Shown piece by piece: positions 50,713 through 59,651 of a stretch of 64,000 nt of DNA (position 1 is its first letter; each line of letters starts with the position of its first letter). The stretch lies in NCBI GenBank assembly GCA_016185275.1, contig JACPNX010000015.1, forward strand, positions 1 to 64,000, written 5' to 3'. Source of the stretch: Actinomycetota bacterium. GTDB lineage: Bacteria; Actinomycetota; Acidimicrobiia; Acidimicrobiales; Iamiaceae. The notes beneath the pieces were generated by a model. It was given only the letters and a program-made list of their open reading frames with translations. It was not told the origin of the DNA and ran no database searches. Both the position numbers and the translations under genes were made by a program.

Positions 50713-50755
50713 GGCGTCTCCGCGGATCGAGCCGACGGGGTGTCCGGAAGCTGCG

Positions 50756-51988
50756 TCATCGCCGGAAGGCCGCCACCGTCTCGACCTCGGGGGTGTGCGG
50801 GAACAGGTCGACGGCGGTGACCCGGTCGAGCTCGTAGCCCGCGCCCAGCAGCAGACCGGCGTCTCGGCCGAGCGAGGCGGGATCACACGAGACGAGCACC
50901 ACGAGCGGCGCTCCGGTGGCCGCGACCGCGCCCACGCCGGCAGCGCCGAGTCCGCGGCGCGCCGGATCGGCCACCACCACGTCAGCCGGGCACGCGGCCC
51001 AGCGTTCGAGCGAGCTCCGGACGATGCGCGCGCCGACCTCTCGGAGGTTGACGCGGGCGTCGGCCACGGCAGAGCGCGAACGCTCGACCGCCACGACCCG
51101 GTGCCGTTCCGCGGTCGTGCCGGCCAGGCCGACCGTGCCCGCGAACAGGCCGACTCCTGCACACAGGTCCACGAGCGTTCCGGTGGCACGGCGTCGCGAC
51201 GCAGGTCCTCCACCCGCCCCGCGGCCATCGACCAGGTCCTGCACCTCGGCCACCAACGCCTCCGCGCCGTCGGGTCTCGTCTGGAAGAACGAGCTGGCCG
51301 AGATGCGCCAGCGCCGCCCGGCCACCTCCTCGTGGTGCCAGGCCCGGCGGCCACGGCGCAGCTCGTCCATGCCGACGACCACGACGTCCGGCGGAAGCAC
51401 CGCACCCGCGGCCGTGGGCCCGAGGAGCGCCAACCGCTCGCCGGTTCGCGCGCCGGCGCGCAAGGTCACCTGGCTGGCTGCTCCGAAGCACCCGTCGTCC
51501 ACCAGTTCCTGTAGGAGCGGATGCAGCACCAGGCACCCGGTGGCCGCCACCGGCTCGTGGTCGTGCCAGCGGCGGAAGCCCGCGGTTCCGCCCCGCACGG
51601 CCAGCCTCGCCGTCGTGCGGAACGCCTCCGACGGCAGCTCACGACCGAGCGCCACCGCCGGCTCGGCGACGCCGCCAAGCCGCTGCAGCGCGTCGACCAC
51701 GATCCGGCGCCGCAGCTCGCGCTGCAGGCTCGGCTGGGCGTGCTGCCAGCCGCAGCCACCACAACCCTCGGCGACGTGGGGGCACGGTGCCGGGCGGCGC
51801 CCAGGCGCGCTCTGAACGACCTCGACCAGCTCGGCGTGGGCGAACCGGCGGTGCTCGTCCACGACCCTCGCCCGGACCCGCTCGTCCGGCAGGGCGCCGC
51901 GCACGAACACGGCCCGGCCTCCCGGCTCGCGTCCGACAGCAGCCCCACCCGCGGCGACGCCCGTGGTGGTGAGCTCGATCGTGGTCAT
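50756..51988 (-). CDS. TrmA/RumA-type RNA (uracil-5) methyltransferase
   Basis: The 410-residue protein has a TRAM domain at the start (GGAAVGREPGGRAVFVRGALPDERVRARV), then an iron-sulfur cluster motif CPHVAEGCGGCGW, and a SAM-binding core: SASSFFQTRPDGAEAL, LVDLCAGVGLFAGTVG, VVVADPARRGLG. VLVSCDPASLGRDAGLL holds the catalytic Cys. It methylates U54 of tRNA or uracils in 23S rRNA; which one cannot be told here. Minus strand ATG 51988 has an AGGCTA (TAGCCT) box upstream, consistent with leaderless mRNA. Confidence 0.92.
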   Translation of the reverse strand: MTTIELTTTGVAAGGAAVGREPGGRAVFVRGALPDERVRARVVDEHRRFAHAELVEVVQSAPGRRPAPCPHVAEGCGGCGWQHAQPSLQRELRRRIVVDALQRLGGVAEPAVALGRELPSEAFRTTARLAVRGGTAGFRRWHDHEPVAATGCLVLHPLLQELVDDGCFGAASQVTLRAGARTGERLALLGPTAAGAVLPPDVVVVGMDELRRGRRAWHHEEVAGRRWRISASSFFQTRPDGAEALVAEVQDLVDGRGAGGGPASRRRATGTLVDLCAGVGLFAGTVGLAGTTAERHRVVAVERSRSAVADARVNLREVGARIVRSSLERWAACPADVVVADPARRGLGAAGVGAVAATGAPLVVLVSCDPASLGRDAGLLLGAGYELDRVTAVDLFPHTPEVETVAAFRR

Positions 51989-52075
51989 GGCCGGCCCAGG
52001 CTACGGCCGGCTACGGGCCGAGCCGTGTCCTTCGACGGAAGCGTGACCCGGCGCGAGGCCGGCGCAACCGCTGTC

Positions 52076-52081
52076 TACGAT
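52076..52081 (+). promoter_or_regulatory. TACGAT -10 box, leaderless start of rpe
   Basis: TACGAT ends six bases before GTG 52088 and no ribosome site is present. Same geometry as other leaderless candidates in this window. Confidence 0.45.
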
Positions 52082-52087
52082 CGGCCG

Positions 52088-52789
52088 GTGCCCCTGCCTG
52101 CGTCGCCGCGACCGATCGAGATCGTGCCGTCGGTGCTGCCGGCCGACTTCTCCCGGCTCGGCGAGGAGTGCCTCGCCCTGGAGGAGGCGGGCGTCGACCG
52201 GATCCAGTGGGACGTGATGGACGGGCGCTTCGTGCCCAACCTGACCTTCGGGCCCGACATCGTCGCCGCCTGCCGCGCCGCCGTGCGGGTGCCGTTCGAG
52301 GCGCACCTGATGATCGAGCACCCCGACGATCTGGCCGCACGCTTCGTCGACGCAGGGTGCGAGCTGCTCATCGTGCACGCCGAGTCCACCAGGCATCTGC
52401 ACCGGACCCTCGGCCACGTCCGCAGCCTGGGTGCGCAGGTCGGCGTGGCGTTGAACCCGGCCACTCCTCCGGTGGCGCTGGCCCATGTGCTCGACCTCGT
52501 GGACCACATCCTCGTCATGACCGTGAACCCCGGGTTCGGGGGCCAGGCGTACCTGGCCAGCATGGAACCGAAGGTGGCCGAGGCGCGCCGCATGGCGGAC
52601 GCCGCCGGCCACGCGGTCGACGTCGAGGTCGACGGTGGGATCGATCCGGTGACGGCGCGCGGAGCGGTGCGCGCCGGGGCCAACCGCCTCGTCGCCGGCA
52701 CGTCGCTGTACCGCGATCCCGAGGGCCTCGGGCACGCGGTGGCCGAGCTGAGAGCGCACGCGCTCGGGGCGCGCGAGAGCGCGGCATGA
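52088..52789 (+). CDS. rpe: ribulose-phosphate 3-epimerase
   Basis: The 233-residue TIM barrel has IVPSVLPADFSRLGEECLALEEAGVDRIQWDVMDGRFVPNLTFGP, the family signature with the first catalytic Asp, and VDVEVDGGIDP with the second. MTVNPGFGGQAYL binds phosphate. It interconverts ribulose-5-phosphate and xylulose-5-phosphate in the pentose phosphate pathway. GTG start. The lipoprotein gene overlaps its stop (ATGA), an unusual coupling for this gene. Confidence 0.95.
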   Translation: MPLPASPRPIEIVPSVLPADFSRLGEECLALEEAGVDRIQWDVMDGRFVPNLTFGPDIVAACRAAVRVPFEAHLMIEHPDDLAARFVDAGCELLIVHAESTRHLHRTLGHVRSLGAQVGVALNPATPPVALAHVLDLVDHILVMTVNPGFGGQAYLASMEPKVAEARRMADAAGHAVDVEVDGGIDPVTARGAVRAGANRLVAGTSLYRDPEGLGHAVAELRAHALGARESAA

Positions 52790-53355
52790 ACGGGCGCCGG
52801 TCGGAGGCCGCGCCGGCCAGGTCTCTCGGCGCCGGACGGGTGGCGGTCGTGCTCGCGGTCGCCGTCGCCGCGGTGGGCGGCTGCTCGCGCGACAAGGCCA
52901 GCCCCGAGGCGTTCTGCCGGGAGGCCCGCCGCGCCCCCGACGTCCTGCCGCTCGTGCAGTCCGCAGTGGGAGGCGGGCTGGGTTCGGAGCCGGCGGCCGA
53001 CGACCCGCAGGCGCTCGAGGCCAAGTTCGGCGCGGCCATCGCCGCCTTCAGGGACCTGGAGACCGCCTCGCCGCGCCAGATCCGTCCCGACGTGGCCAAG
53101 CTCGCAAACGTGGTGGAGCGGGTCCTCGACGCGGTCCAGCGCGATGCCGGGGACCTCGGCGCCGTGCGGCGGCGGCTGGCCTCGCTCCAGAACGAAGCCC
53201 CCTCCATCGCGCGAGCGGCGTTGCGGGTCAACGCCTACTCCCAGAGCACCTGCAGGCTGAACCTCACACGGCAGCCGCCGGCGGGATCGCCGACGAGCAC
53301 CTCGACGACCGTCGTCGAGTCGACCTCGAGCACCGGACCGCCCCCGAACGATTAG
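52786..53355 (+). CDS. lipoprotein, function unknown
   Basis: The 189-residue protein has a basic start, then a signal (VAVVLAVAVAAVGGC) with a lipobox ending AVGGC. After a spacer, FCREARRAPDVLPLV begins a helical body (FGAAIAAFRDLETASPRQIRPDVAKLANVVERVLDAV) and a Thr/Ser-rich tail. Such small helical lipoproteins often hold ligands or partners at the outer face. It is translationally coupled to rpe. No homologous function known. Confidence 0.7.
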   Translation: MNGRRSEAAPARSLGAGRVAVVLAVAVAAVGGCSRDKASPEAFCREARRAPDVLPLVQSAVGGGLGSEPAADDPQALEAKFGAAIAAFRDLETASPRQIRPDVAKLANVVERVLDAVQRDAGDLGAVRRRLASLQNEAPSIARAALRVNAYSQSTCRLNLTRQPPAGSPTSTSTTVVESTSSTGPPPND

Positions 53356-53436
53356 GAGGGTCGCCGACTGCGGCGATGCGCCGACTGCGGCGATGCGCGG
53401 CGATCGGCGGCGAGCCGTGCCCGGTCGGCAGCCCGG

Positions 53437-54048
53437 CTAGAGGTCGGCCATCTCCCGGCGGCGGGAGATCACCTCGTCGATGACGCCGTACTGCTTGGCT
53501 TCGTCGGCGGTGAACCAGCGGTCCCGCTCCGAGTCCTTCTGCACCTGCTCGAGCGTCTGGCCCGTGTGCTCGGCGATGCGCTGGGCCATGATGTTCTTGA
53601 CGTAGAGCATCTGCTCCGCCTGGATCTTGATGTCCGAAGCCTGGCCCTGGAAGCCGCCAGAGGGCTGGTGCATCATGATCCGGGCGTGCGGCAGGGCGAA
53701 GCGCTTGCCCTTGGCCCCCGCGCACAGCAGGAACTGCCCCATCGACGCGGCGAGGCCCATGCAGATCGTGCCGACGTCCGGTCCGATCAGCTGCATCGTG
53801 TCGTAGATCGCCATGCCGGCGGTGACCGATCCGCCCGGCGAGTTGATGTAGAGCCAGACGTCCTTCTGGTCGTCCTCGCCCTCGAGGTACAGCAGCTGCG
53901 CGGTGATGAGGTTGGCGATGGAGTCGTCGACCTCACGGCCGAGGAACACGATCCGGTTGCGGAGCAGCCGGTTGAACACGTCGGCCTGCGGGTCGAGGCC
54001 CACGCCGGGCGTGGCCATGACCGGCAGATCCAGCGGAGGAGTTGCCAT
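53437..54048 (-). CDS. clpP: ATP-dependent Clp protease proteolytic subunit
   Basis: The 203-residue serine protease has all ClpP motifs: [56 protein letters not shown] with the catalytic Ser, [14 protein letters not shown] with the His, and [18 protein letters not shown] with the Asp. It forms the tetradecamer with Clp ATPases. A TAGCCT box on the minus strand 7 bases from the ATG (54056-54061) suggests a leaderless transcript. It is a single gene here; no second clpP or clpX is adjacent. Confidence 0.96.
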   Translation of the reverse strand: MATPPLDLPVMATPGVGLDPQADVFNRLLRNRIVFLGREVDDSIANLITAQLLYLEGEDDQKDVWLYINSPGGSVTAGMAIYDTMQLIGPDVGTICMGLAASMGQFLLCAGAKGKRFALPHARIMMHQPSGGFQGQASDIKIQAEQMLYVKNIMAQRIAEHTGQTLEQVQKDSERDRWFTADEAKQYGVIDEVISRRREMADL

Positions 54049-54055
54049 GAGCCGG

Positions 54056-54061
54056 AGGCTA
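54056..54061 (-). promoter_or_regulatory. TAGCCT -10 box, leaderless start of clpP
   Basis: TAGCCT (plus strand aggcta) leaves seven bases to ATG 54048, and no ribosome site is seen. It fits leaderless transcription. Confidence 0.4.
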
Positions 54062-54125
54062 GCGGCCCGCTCCGGACGCCCCTCACGGTCCTGCGGCGCG
54101 GCCGCGGCCTACGCTGCACCGCCAC

Positions 54126-54199
54126 GCCGGCGTACCCCAACTGGCAGAGGGACCGCGTTTAGGGCGCGGGCAGTGAGGGTTCGAATCCCTCCGCCGGCA
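54126..54199 (+). tRNA. tRNA-Leu(UAG)-type tRNA with short variable loop
   Basis: Acceptor GCCGGCG pairs with CGCCGGC (54192-54198), discriminator A54199, and CC follows (not CCA). The anticodon stem CCGCG/CGCGG holds loop TTTAGGG, giving anticodon TAG (Leu). The T arm is GAGGG-TTCGAAT-CCCTC. The D stem is CCC/GGG with a long loop, as in class II tRNAs, but the variable loop is only GCAGT, five bases. True bacterial tRNA-Leu has a long variable arm, so this is atypical. A TACGCT box lies 10 bases upstream. Confidence 0.8.
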
Positions 54200-54201
54200 C
54201 C

Positions 54202-55209
54202 GTGCGCGTCGACGACCTCTCCACCCCTGCGTTGCTCGTCGACGCCGACGCGTTCTCCGCGAACGTCGCGCGCATGGCCGCGCAACGCCCCGGCGGGATG
54301 CTCCGACCGCACGTGAAGGCGTTCAAGTCCACCGCGCTGGCGGCCGAGCTGGTCGCGGCGGGGCACGACACGTTCTGCGGTGCGACGGCCCGCGAGCTGC
54401 TCGGCATGGCGGCGGCCGGCCTCGGCGACGACCTGCTGCTGGCCAACGAGCTGGTCGACCCGCGCCGGTTGCAGGCACTGGCCGCCTGCGGCGCCCGCGT
54501 GAGCGTGGCGGTCGACTCCGCCGCCACCGTCGCGGCTGCGGCCGCGGCAGGGATCCGCGAGGTCCTCGTCGACGTCGCGGTCGGGATGCCGCGGTGCGGT
54601 TGCCCACCGGGCGCCGCGGGCCGCCTCGCCGAGCTGGCCAGGCGCGCTGGCCTCGAGGTCCGCGGCGTCATGGGCTACGAGGGGCACCTGATGACCGCGC
54701 CCGCCGCGGAGAAGGCGGCGGCCGTCGAAGCGGCGATGGCCCGCCTCCTCGAGGCGCACGACTCGGTCGGCGGCGACATCGTCTCGGGCGGCGGCACCGG
54801 GACCTACGCCACGAACCAGTGGGTCACGGAGCTCCAGGCCGGCTCGTACACGTTGATGGACACGCACTACGCCGCCGCCGGTCTGCCCTTCCGCCACGCG
54901 CTGAGCCTGCTGTGCACGGTGATCTCCGTCGATCCCAGAGGCAGGTGGGCGGTGTGCGACGCAGGGCTCAAGGCCCTCGGGATGGACCACGGCGACCCGA
55001 CGCTCACCGGGTTCGAGGTGCTGTTCTGCAGCGACGAGCACACCACGTTCGCCGCCCACGACGGCGCCCGCCTGCCCAAGGTCGGTGACCGCCTCCGCAT
55101 GCTGCCCGCCCACGTCGACCCCACGGTCGCGTACCACGAGTCGATGCACGTGATCGGGCCCGACGACGACATCATCGACACCTGGGCCGTCGACCTCCGG
55201 GGATGGTGA
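54202..55209 (+). CDS. D-threonine aldolase-like PLP enzyme (alanine-racemase N-terminal fold)
   Basis: The 335-residue fold-type III protein starts two bases behind the tRNA. DLSTPALLVDADAFSANVARMA, then RPHVKAFKSTALAA with the PLP lysine, ELVDPRRLQALAA, and EGHLMTAPAAEK form the barrel. SDEHTTFAAH and LPAHVDPTVAYHE give the metal-site His/Cys/Asp pattern of D-threonine aldolases. It probably cleaves a D-beta-hydroxy amino acid. GTG start without ribosome site: translation may depend on the tRNA being trimmed off. Confidence 0.85.
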   Translation: MRVDDLSTPALLVDADAFSANVARMAAQRPGGMLRPHVKAFKSTALAAELVAAGHDTFCGATARELLGMAAAGLGDDLLLANELVDPRRLQALAACGARVSVAVDSAATVAAAAAAGIREVLVDVAVGMPRCGCPPGAAGRLAELARRAGLEVRGVMGYEGHLMTAPAAEKAAAVEAAMARLLEAHDSVGGDIVSGGGTGTYATNQWVTELQAGSYTLMDTHYAAAGLPFRHALSLLCTVISVDPRGRWAVCDAGLKALGMDHGDPTLTGFEVLFCSDEHTTFAAHDGARLPKVGDRLRMLPAHVDPTVAYHESMHVIGPDDDIIDTWAVDLRGW

Positions 55210-55365
55210 CACCGGCGCGCTCCCTGCGCCTCCCCCACCGCACCGCCGCGCAACGGTCCGCGCCGGTCGCCGCCGCGCGACCCGGCAGGTGGCCGGCCGG
55301 AGCGCGATGATGCACACTCCACGACGCGGTGGGGCACATCCGAGCTCACGGACGGGAGGAACCCG

Positions 55366-55803
55366 GTGCACGTCGCAGGCATCCTCGCCAGCAAGGGCGC
55401 CGACGTCGCCACCGTCGCGCCCGAGGCCACAGTGGCCGAAGCCGTCGCCAGCCTGCAGCGCCACGGCATCGGCGCGCTGGTGGTCTCCGCCGACGGCCGG
55501 CACATCGAGGGCATCATCTCCGAGCGCGACGTCGTGCGGTGCCTGGCGGAGATCGGCGGTGACGCGCTCGAGCGACCCGTGGCGGACCTCATGACCGCAG
55601 AGGTGCGCACGTGCCGGCCGGGCGACCGCGTCGACACGCTCATGGCGGCCATGACCGAGCACCGGATCCGGCATCTTCCGGTGGTGGACGACGAGGGTGT
55701 GCTCGTGGGCATCGTGAGCATCGGCGACGTCGTCAAGCACCGTGTCCAGGAGCTCGAGCACGAGCAGCAGCAGCTCATCGAGTACGTCCGCACCGGTCGC
55801 TGA
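55366..55803 (+). CDS. CBS-domain pair protein
   Basis: The 145-residue protein is a tandem CBS pair. VHVAGILASKGADVATVAPEATVAEAVASLQRHGIGALVVS is the first CBS, and LMTAEVRTCRPGDRVDTLMAAMTEHRIRHLPVVDDEGVLVGIVSIGDVVKHR the second. Such stand-alone pairs bind adenine nucleotides and modulate partners. GTG start with GGGAGG six bases upstream. It converges on rdgB with a shared hairpin. Confidence 0.92.
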   Translation: MHVAGILASKGADVATVAPEATVAEAVASLQRHGIGALVVSADGRHIEGIISERDVVRCLAEIGGDALERPVADLMTAEVRTCRPGDRVDTLMAAMTEHRIRHLPVVDDEGVLVGIVSIGDVVKHRVQELEHEQQQLIEYVRTGR

Positions 55804-55823
55804 GCCAGCGCTCTTGCATTTCG

Positions 55824-55859
55824 TGAAGCACTGACCGGCCATTGCCGGACAACGCTTCA
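55824..55859. terminator. bidirectional hairpin between CBS gene and rdgB
   Basis: An outer stem TGAAGC/GCTTCA flanks an inner stem CCGGC/GCCGG with a CATT loop. It lies between convergent genes, so it can terminate both. The outer stem on the right includes the rdgB stop codon (TCA at 55857-55859 on the plus strand). Confidence 0.65.
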
Positions 55860-56516
55860 ACCCATGGCGGAGAGCCGGGCGGAGAGCGCTCGGAAGGCCC
55901 GGCCGCGGTGCGAGATGGCGTGCTTGTCCGCGTCGGCCATCTCCGCGAAGGTCCGGCCGTCGCCGCCGTCTGGGACAAAGACGGGGTCGTAGCCGAAGCC
56001 GCGGTCGCCGCGGCGCGCATCGGCGATGTGCCCGGCGACGATGCCTTCAGCCATCACCTCACGGCCGTCGGGCCAGCGCACGAGGGCGACCGTGCGGAAG
56101 CGCGCCGTGCGCCGCTCGGGCGCCACGCCGTGCAGCTCGGCCAGCAGCTTGGCGACGTTGTCGGCGTAGGTGGCGTGCTCGCCGGCGAAGCGAGCGCTGT
56201 AGACCCCCGGCCGCCCGCCGAGCACGTCGACTTCGAGCCCGGTGTCGTCGGCGACGGCGGGGAGCCCGGTGGCGGCGGCCAGCGCCGCGGCCTTGAGGCG
56301 GGCGTTGCCCTCGAGCGTCCCGGCGTCCTCCGCCACGTCCGGCACGTCGGCCGGCCGCGGGAGGAGCTCGACCACGCCCCCGAGGACGGCGGCGATCTCG
56401 CGCGCCTTGTCGGGGTTGGCGCTGGCGCACACGACCCGCAACCGGGGCGCCGAGCGCTCCGAGCCCTCGGCAGGCTCCACGGGCTCGGTCGGCGCGGCGG
56501 CGGTCGGCTCGCTCAC
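55857..56516 (-). CDS. rdgB: non-canonical purine NTP pyrophosphatase
   Basis: The 219-residue protein of the Ham1/RdgB family has [20 protein letters not shown] (SxNxxK-type start), [41 protein letters not shown] and [19 protein letters not shown]. These make up the ITP/XTP pyrophosphatase active site. An N-terminal Pro/Glu/Ala tail of about 25 residues is extra. GTG start coupled to rph (GTGA). Cleans deaminated nucleotides from the pool. Confidence 0.95.
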   Translation of the reverse strand: MSEPTAAAPTEPVEPAEGSERSAPRLRVVCASANPDKAREIAAVLGGVVELLPRPADVPDVAEDAGTLEGNARLKAAALAAATGLPAVADDTGLEVDVLGGRPGVYSARFAGEHATYADNVAKLLAELHGVAPERRTARFRTVALVRWPDGREVMAEGIVAGHIADARRGDRGFGYDPVFVPDGGDGRTFAEMADADKHAISHRGRAFRALSARLSAMG

Positions 56517-57262
56517 GCGCCCGTGCGCCGTGCGGGCGAGGACGCCGGTGGCGTGGCGACGGCCTCCTGCTGCAGAGCGACGATGTCGGCGATCCCCACC
56601 TCGGCCAGGCCGAGCAGGTCGTCGAGCTCCCCGCGGGTGAAGGCCATGCCCTCGGCGGTGCCCTGCACCTCCACGAACCGCTCGCCGGCCATGACCACGT
56701 TCATGTCCACCTCGGCCCCGCTGTCCTCCGTGTACGCGAGGTCGAGCAGGGGGACGCCGCCCACGATGCCGACCGAGATCGCCGCGCACGTGGAGGTGAT
56801 CGGGTGGACGCCGATGGCGCCGCGGGCGAGGAGCCGGGAGCAGGCGTCGTGGAGCGCGATCCAGGCGCCGCAGATGGACGCGGTCCGGGTGCCGCCGTCG
56901 GCCTGGAGCACGTCGCAGTCGACGATCACCTGGCGCTCCCCGAGGGCGACCACGTCCACCACGGCGCGCAGGCTCCGGCCGATCAGCCGCTGGATCTCCT
57001 GGGTGCGTCCCGAGGGCCGGCCGTCCTTGACCTCCCGCCTGATGCGCTCCGCGGACGCGCCCGGCAGCATGGAGTACTCGGCGGTGACCCAACCCGCGCC
57101 GCGCCCGCGCATCCAGCGGGGCACGTCCTCGTCGATCGAGGCGGTGCAGAGGACTCGTGTGCGCCCGAACGACACCAGCACCGACCCGGCCGGTGCTTCG
57201 GTGTAGTCGCGCTCGAAGCTGACGGGGCGCAGCTGGTCGGGTCGTCGGCCGTCAGGTCTCAT
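56513..57262 (-). CDS. rph: ribonuclease PH
   Basis: The 249-residue phosphorolytic exonuclease has [70 protein letters not shown] and [23 protein letters not shown], the RNase PH fingerprint. It trims tRNA 3' ends, leaving the CC(A) end. The last 15 residues ([15 protein letters not shown]) are non-conserved. Coupled on both sides: ATGA with the MBL gene upstream, GTGA with rdgB downstream. Confidence 0.96.
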   Translation of the reverse strand: MRPDGRRPDQLRPVSFERDYTEAPAGSVLVSFGRTRVLCTASIDEDVPRWMRGRGAGWVTAEYSMLPGASAERIRREVKDGRPSGRTQEIQRLIGRSLRAVVDVVALGERQVIVDCDVLQADGGTRTASICGAWIALHDACSRLLARGAIGVHPITSTCAAISVGIVGGVPLLDLAYTEDSGAEVDMNVVMAGERFVEVQGTAEGMAFTRGELDDLLGLAEVGIADIVALQQEAVATPPASSPARRTGA

Positions 57263-58053
57263 GGGAACAGCTCCAGGTCGGGGGCGGCGAGGGTGGTGGG
57301 ACCGCCGAAGGCCGCTTCGGCGTCGCGCCGGTGGTCTTCGGGGTCGGCGGTCGGAGGGACGTGGGTGACCACGAGGCGGGCGGCGCCGGCCGCGGCGGCC
57401 ATGGCGCCGGCCTGGCGCCCGGAGAGGTGACCGGGCACCCCCTCCTGGTCGACGTCGAGCGTGGCCTCCACCAGCGCCAGGTGCAGGTCCGGACCGAGCG
57501 CCTCGAGCGACCAACCGGGGCCGGTGTCGGCCGAGTAGGCCAGGGATCGACCGTCGTGGTCGATCCGCACGGCGAGGGTCTCGACGGGGTGGTCGGTCCG
57601 GGAGAAGCGCAGGTCCAGGTCGCCGATGCGGCGGGTGGCGCCGTCGCCCACGAGGTCCCAGACGAGGGTCGGCGCGCCGTCGTCTCCCGCCAGGGTGGTC
57701 GCCGCGTCCATCACCTCGGCGGTGGTGACGACGGGAAGGCCGTCGCGCGGGACGTAGTAGCGCAGCGCCACGCGCAGGCCCGTCAGGTCGATCCAGTGGT
57801 CCGGGTGGGCGTGGGAGAGCACGACGGCATCGAGCGAGCGGAGGTCGACGTGGCGTTGCAGGTTCGTGAGGCTGCCCGAGCCCGCGTCGAGCAGGACCGT
57901 GGTGGTGCGGGTGCGCAGCAGGTAGCTGCTCGCGGGGTTGGCCGGACCGGGATACGAGCCGGAGCAGCCGATCACGGTGACGCCGAGGGCCGCCGCGCCC
58001 GGCCGCCGGGCCGGCGCCGCCCCGGTCGTCGGGTCCGGCTGCCGGTCGTTCAC
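57259..58053 (-). CDS. metallo-beta-lactamase-fold phosphodiesterase-like hydrolase
   Basis: The 264-residue protein carries [23 protein letters not shown], then [18 protein letters not shown] (H-x-H-x-D-H zinc site) and [14 protein letters not shown] and VVTHVPP with further ligands. It resembles the cyclic-phosphodiesterase/RNase Z-like branch commonly located beside rph-rdgB in actinobacteria. GTG start, coupled to murI (GTGA) and to rph (ATGA). A tRNA-processing or cyclic nucleotide role is possible. Confidence 0.9.
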   Translation of the reverse strand: MNDRQPDPTTGAAPARRPGAAALGVTVIGCSGSYPGPANPASSYLLRTRTTTVLLDAGSGSLTNLQRHVDLRSLDAVVLSHAHPDHWIDLTGLRVALRYYVPRDGLPVVTTAEVMDAATTLAGDDGAPTLVWDLVGDGATRRIGDLDLRFSRTDHPVETLAVRIDHDGRSLAYSADTGPGWSLEALGPDLHLALVEATLDVDQEGVPGHLSGRQAGAMAAAAGAARLVVTHVPPTADPEDHRRDAEAAFGGPTTLAAPDLELFP

Positions 58054-58910
58054 CACGGAGCGCGCTCCACGACCGCCACTTCGGGGCCCAGCAGGCGCGC
58101 ACCCAGCTCGCGGAACCAGTCGACGTCGCCGGAGGAGCCGAACCGGCGGCGGGCCGGGGCACCCCCGGGGCCCGGGCGCCGGGGAGCCACCCCGTCGGTC
58201 CCGCCGAGCAGGGCCCGCACCTCGAAGGCGGTCTCGTCGGCCGATGACACGAGCACCACGTCGCGGCCCATGACGTCGCCGATGGTGCGGGCGAGGAACG
58301 GGTAGTGCGTGCAGCCGAGCAGCAACGTGTCGACCTGCGCGTCGCGCACCGGCGCGAGCAGCCGCTCGGCGAGGACGTGCACCTGGTCGCTGCCGGTGTC
58401 GCCCCGCTCCACGAACTCGACGAAGCCGGGGCAGGCGGCGCACGTGAGCTCCACCGGCCGGCCGGCCATGACGGCCGCCTCGGCGACGGCCCGCTGGTAC
58501 GCACCCGACGAGATGGTCCCGACGGTGCCGATGACCCCGACGCGCCCCGAACGGGTGGCGGCCGCCAACGAGCGAGCACCCGGGTCGATCACACCGACCA
58601 CCGGCACGCCGGCCGTGTCCTCGAGCTCCTTCAGGCCGGCGGCGGCGGTGGCCGTGTTGCAGGCCACGACGACGAGCTTGACCCCTTCGTCCTCCACGAG
58701 GTGCCGGGTGATCTGGTGGGCGAAGCCCCGTACCTCCTCCTGGGGCCGTGGTCCGTACGGGTAGCGGCCGGTGTCGCCGACGTAGACGAGGTGCTCGTCG
58801 GGCAACAGGTCCATCACGGCCCGGGCCACGGTGAGACCGCCGAAGCCGCTGTCGAACATGCCGAGCGGGCGCTCGTCGCTCGGTGCGGTCGGCGCCGGCT
58901 CGAGGGTCAC
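58050..58910 (-). CDS. murI: glutamate racemase
   Basis: The 286-residue protein has [44 protein letters not shown] with the first catalytic Cys, and [11 protein letters not shown] with the second. It makes D-glutamate for peptidoglycan. GTG 58910 is preferred because TAGCCT (58918-58923, minus strand) lies seven bases upstream, consistent with leaderless mRNA. First gene of the murI-MBL-rph-rdgB operon. Confidence 0.95.
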   Translation of the reverse strand: MTLEPAPTAPSDERPLGMFDSGFGGLTVARAVMDLLPDEHLVYVGDTGRYPYGPRPQEEVRGFAHQITRHLVEDEGVKLVVVACNTATAAAGLKELEDTAGVPVVGVIDPGARSLAAATRSGRVGVIGTVGTISSGAYQRAVAEAAVMAGRPVELTCAACPGFVEFVERGDTGSDQVHVLAERLLAPVRDAQVDTLLLGCTHYPFLARTIGDVMGRDVVLVSSADETAFEVRALLGGTDGVAPRRPGPGGAPARRRFGSSGDVDWFRELGARLLGPEVAVVERAPW

Positions 58911-58917
58911 GAGGCCG

Positions 58918-58923
58918 AGGCTA
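58918..58923 (-). promoter_or_regulatory. TAGCCT -10 box, leaderless start of murI
   Basis: TAGCCT on the minus strand (plus aggcta) is seven bases before GTG 58910, without a ribosome site. Probable operon promoter. Confidence 0.45.
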
Positions 58924-58997
58924 GGCGGCGCCCACCCCGTGGCCGGCCTGCGGAGGTGCCTGAGCTTGCGCGCCGGAGCGATGTTCGCTCGTGCGAG

Positions 58998-59003
58998 TAG
59001 CGT
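58998..59003 (+). promoter_or_regulatory. TAGCGT -10 box of the Xre/RES operon
   Basis: TAGCGT leaves seven bases to ATG 59011, the start of a 17-codon frame. Same geometry as other leaderless candidates. Confidence 0.5.
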
Positions 59004-59010
59004 GGCCGCC

Positions 59011-59064
59011 ATGGCGTCCGATCAAGATGGCGGCGAGTTGCCCGCTGGGGTGACGACGCAGTGA
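59011..59064 (+). CDS. 17-aa leader frame coupled to the antitoxin gene
   Basis: The frame MASDQDGGELPAGVTTQ starts at ATG 59011, seven bases behind TAGCGT, and its TGA overlaps the antitoxin's GTG (59061) as GTGA. It has no other feature. A leaderless leader peptide that couples translation to the antitoxin would be a neat control device. An alternative is that the ATG is the true start of a longer antitoxin and the frame contains a sequence change. Not verified. Confidence 0.4.
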   Translation: MASDQDGGELPAGVTTQ

Positions 59065-59651
59065 CCGGTGAGCTGACCCGCGAGCGCTTCGAGGATCTGG
59101 CTGCCCTGGCGCAGTCGCGGGGGCGCACGGTCGCCGAGGCGTTCACCATCCTCGAGGCCACACTCCGCCTCACCCCGCCCGCCTCCCGGGCGCCGGCGCG
59201 CGACTGGGCCGAGCCTGAGCTACGGATCCTGGCCGACGAAGGCGTGGGCGACGGCCTTCTGGCTGCCGACTCGGCTGGTGCCGGCTATGAGGCGGCGGTC
59301 GGATTGGCGCGGCAGCTGACCGAGGCGCTGACGGTCGAGGAGGCCGCCACCCACCTCGGCGTCACGCCGTCGCGAGTACGCCAGCGCCTCGCGGCGCGCA
59401 GCCTGTACGGAGTGCGCGTCGGCGGCCGGTGGCGGATTCCGGAGTGGCAGCTCCGTGGTCCCGCCACGATCCCGCACCTGGCCACCATCCTCCGCAACCT
59501 GCGGCCCGAGCTGCACCCGCTGACCGTGCACGGCTTCTTCACCGCGCCGAAGCCCGAGCTGCAGCGCGACGGACGGCCGATGGAGCCGATCGCGTGGCTT
59601 GCCACCGGCGGCGATCCGACCGAACTGATCCGGCTGGCCGCTGCCCTGTGA
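59061..59651 (+). CDS. Xre/MbcA-like antitoxin of a RES-domain module
   Basis: The 196-residue protein has a helical N-terminus, then an HTH (ALTVEEAATHLGVTPSRVRQRLAARSLYGVRVGGRWRIPEW) and a C-terminal toxin-binding part (LHPLTVHGFFTAPKPEL to GDPTELIRLAAAL) of the DUF2384 type. Antitoxins of this group bind both the toxin and the operon promoter. GTG start overlaps the 17-codon leader. The toxin gene follows with GTGA overlap. Confidence 0.8.
   Translation: MTGELTRERFEDLAALAQSRGRTVAEAFTILEATLRLTPPASRAPARDWAEPELRILADEGVGDGLLAADSAGAGYEAAVGLARQLTEALTVEEAATHLGVTPSRVRQRLAARSLYGVRVGGRWRIPEWQLRGPATIPHLATILRNLRPELHPLTVHGFFTAPKPELQRDGRPMEPIAWLATGGDPTELIRLAAAL

Noticed and set aside
53363..53396. Two tandem copies of a 17-bp unit beginning gccgactgcgg after the lipoprotein gene
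   Set aside because: Only two copies, no dyad and no conserved context. Likely a chance duplication.
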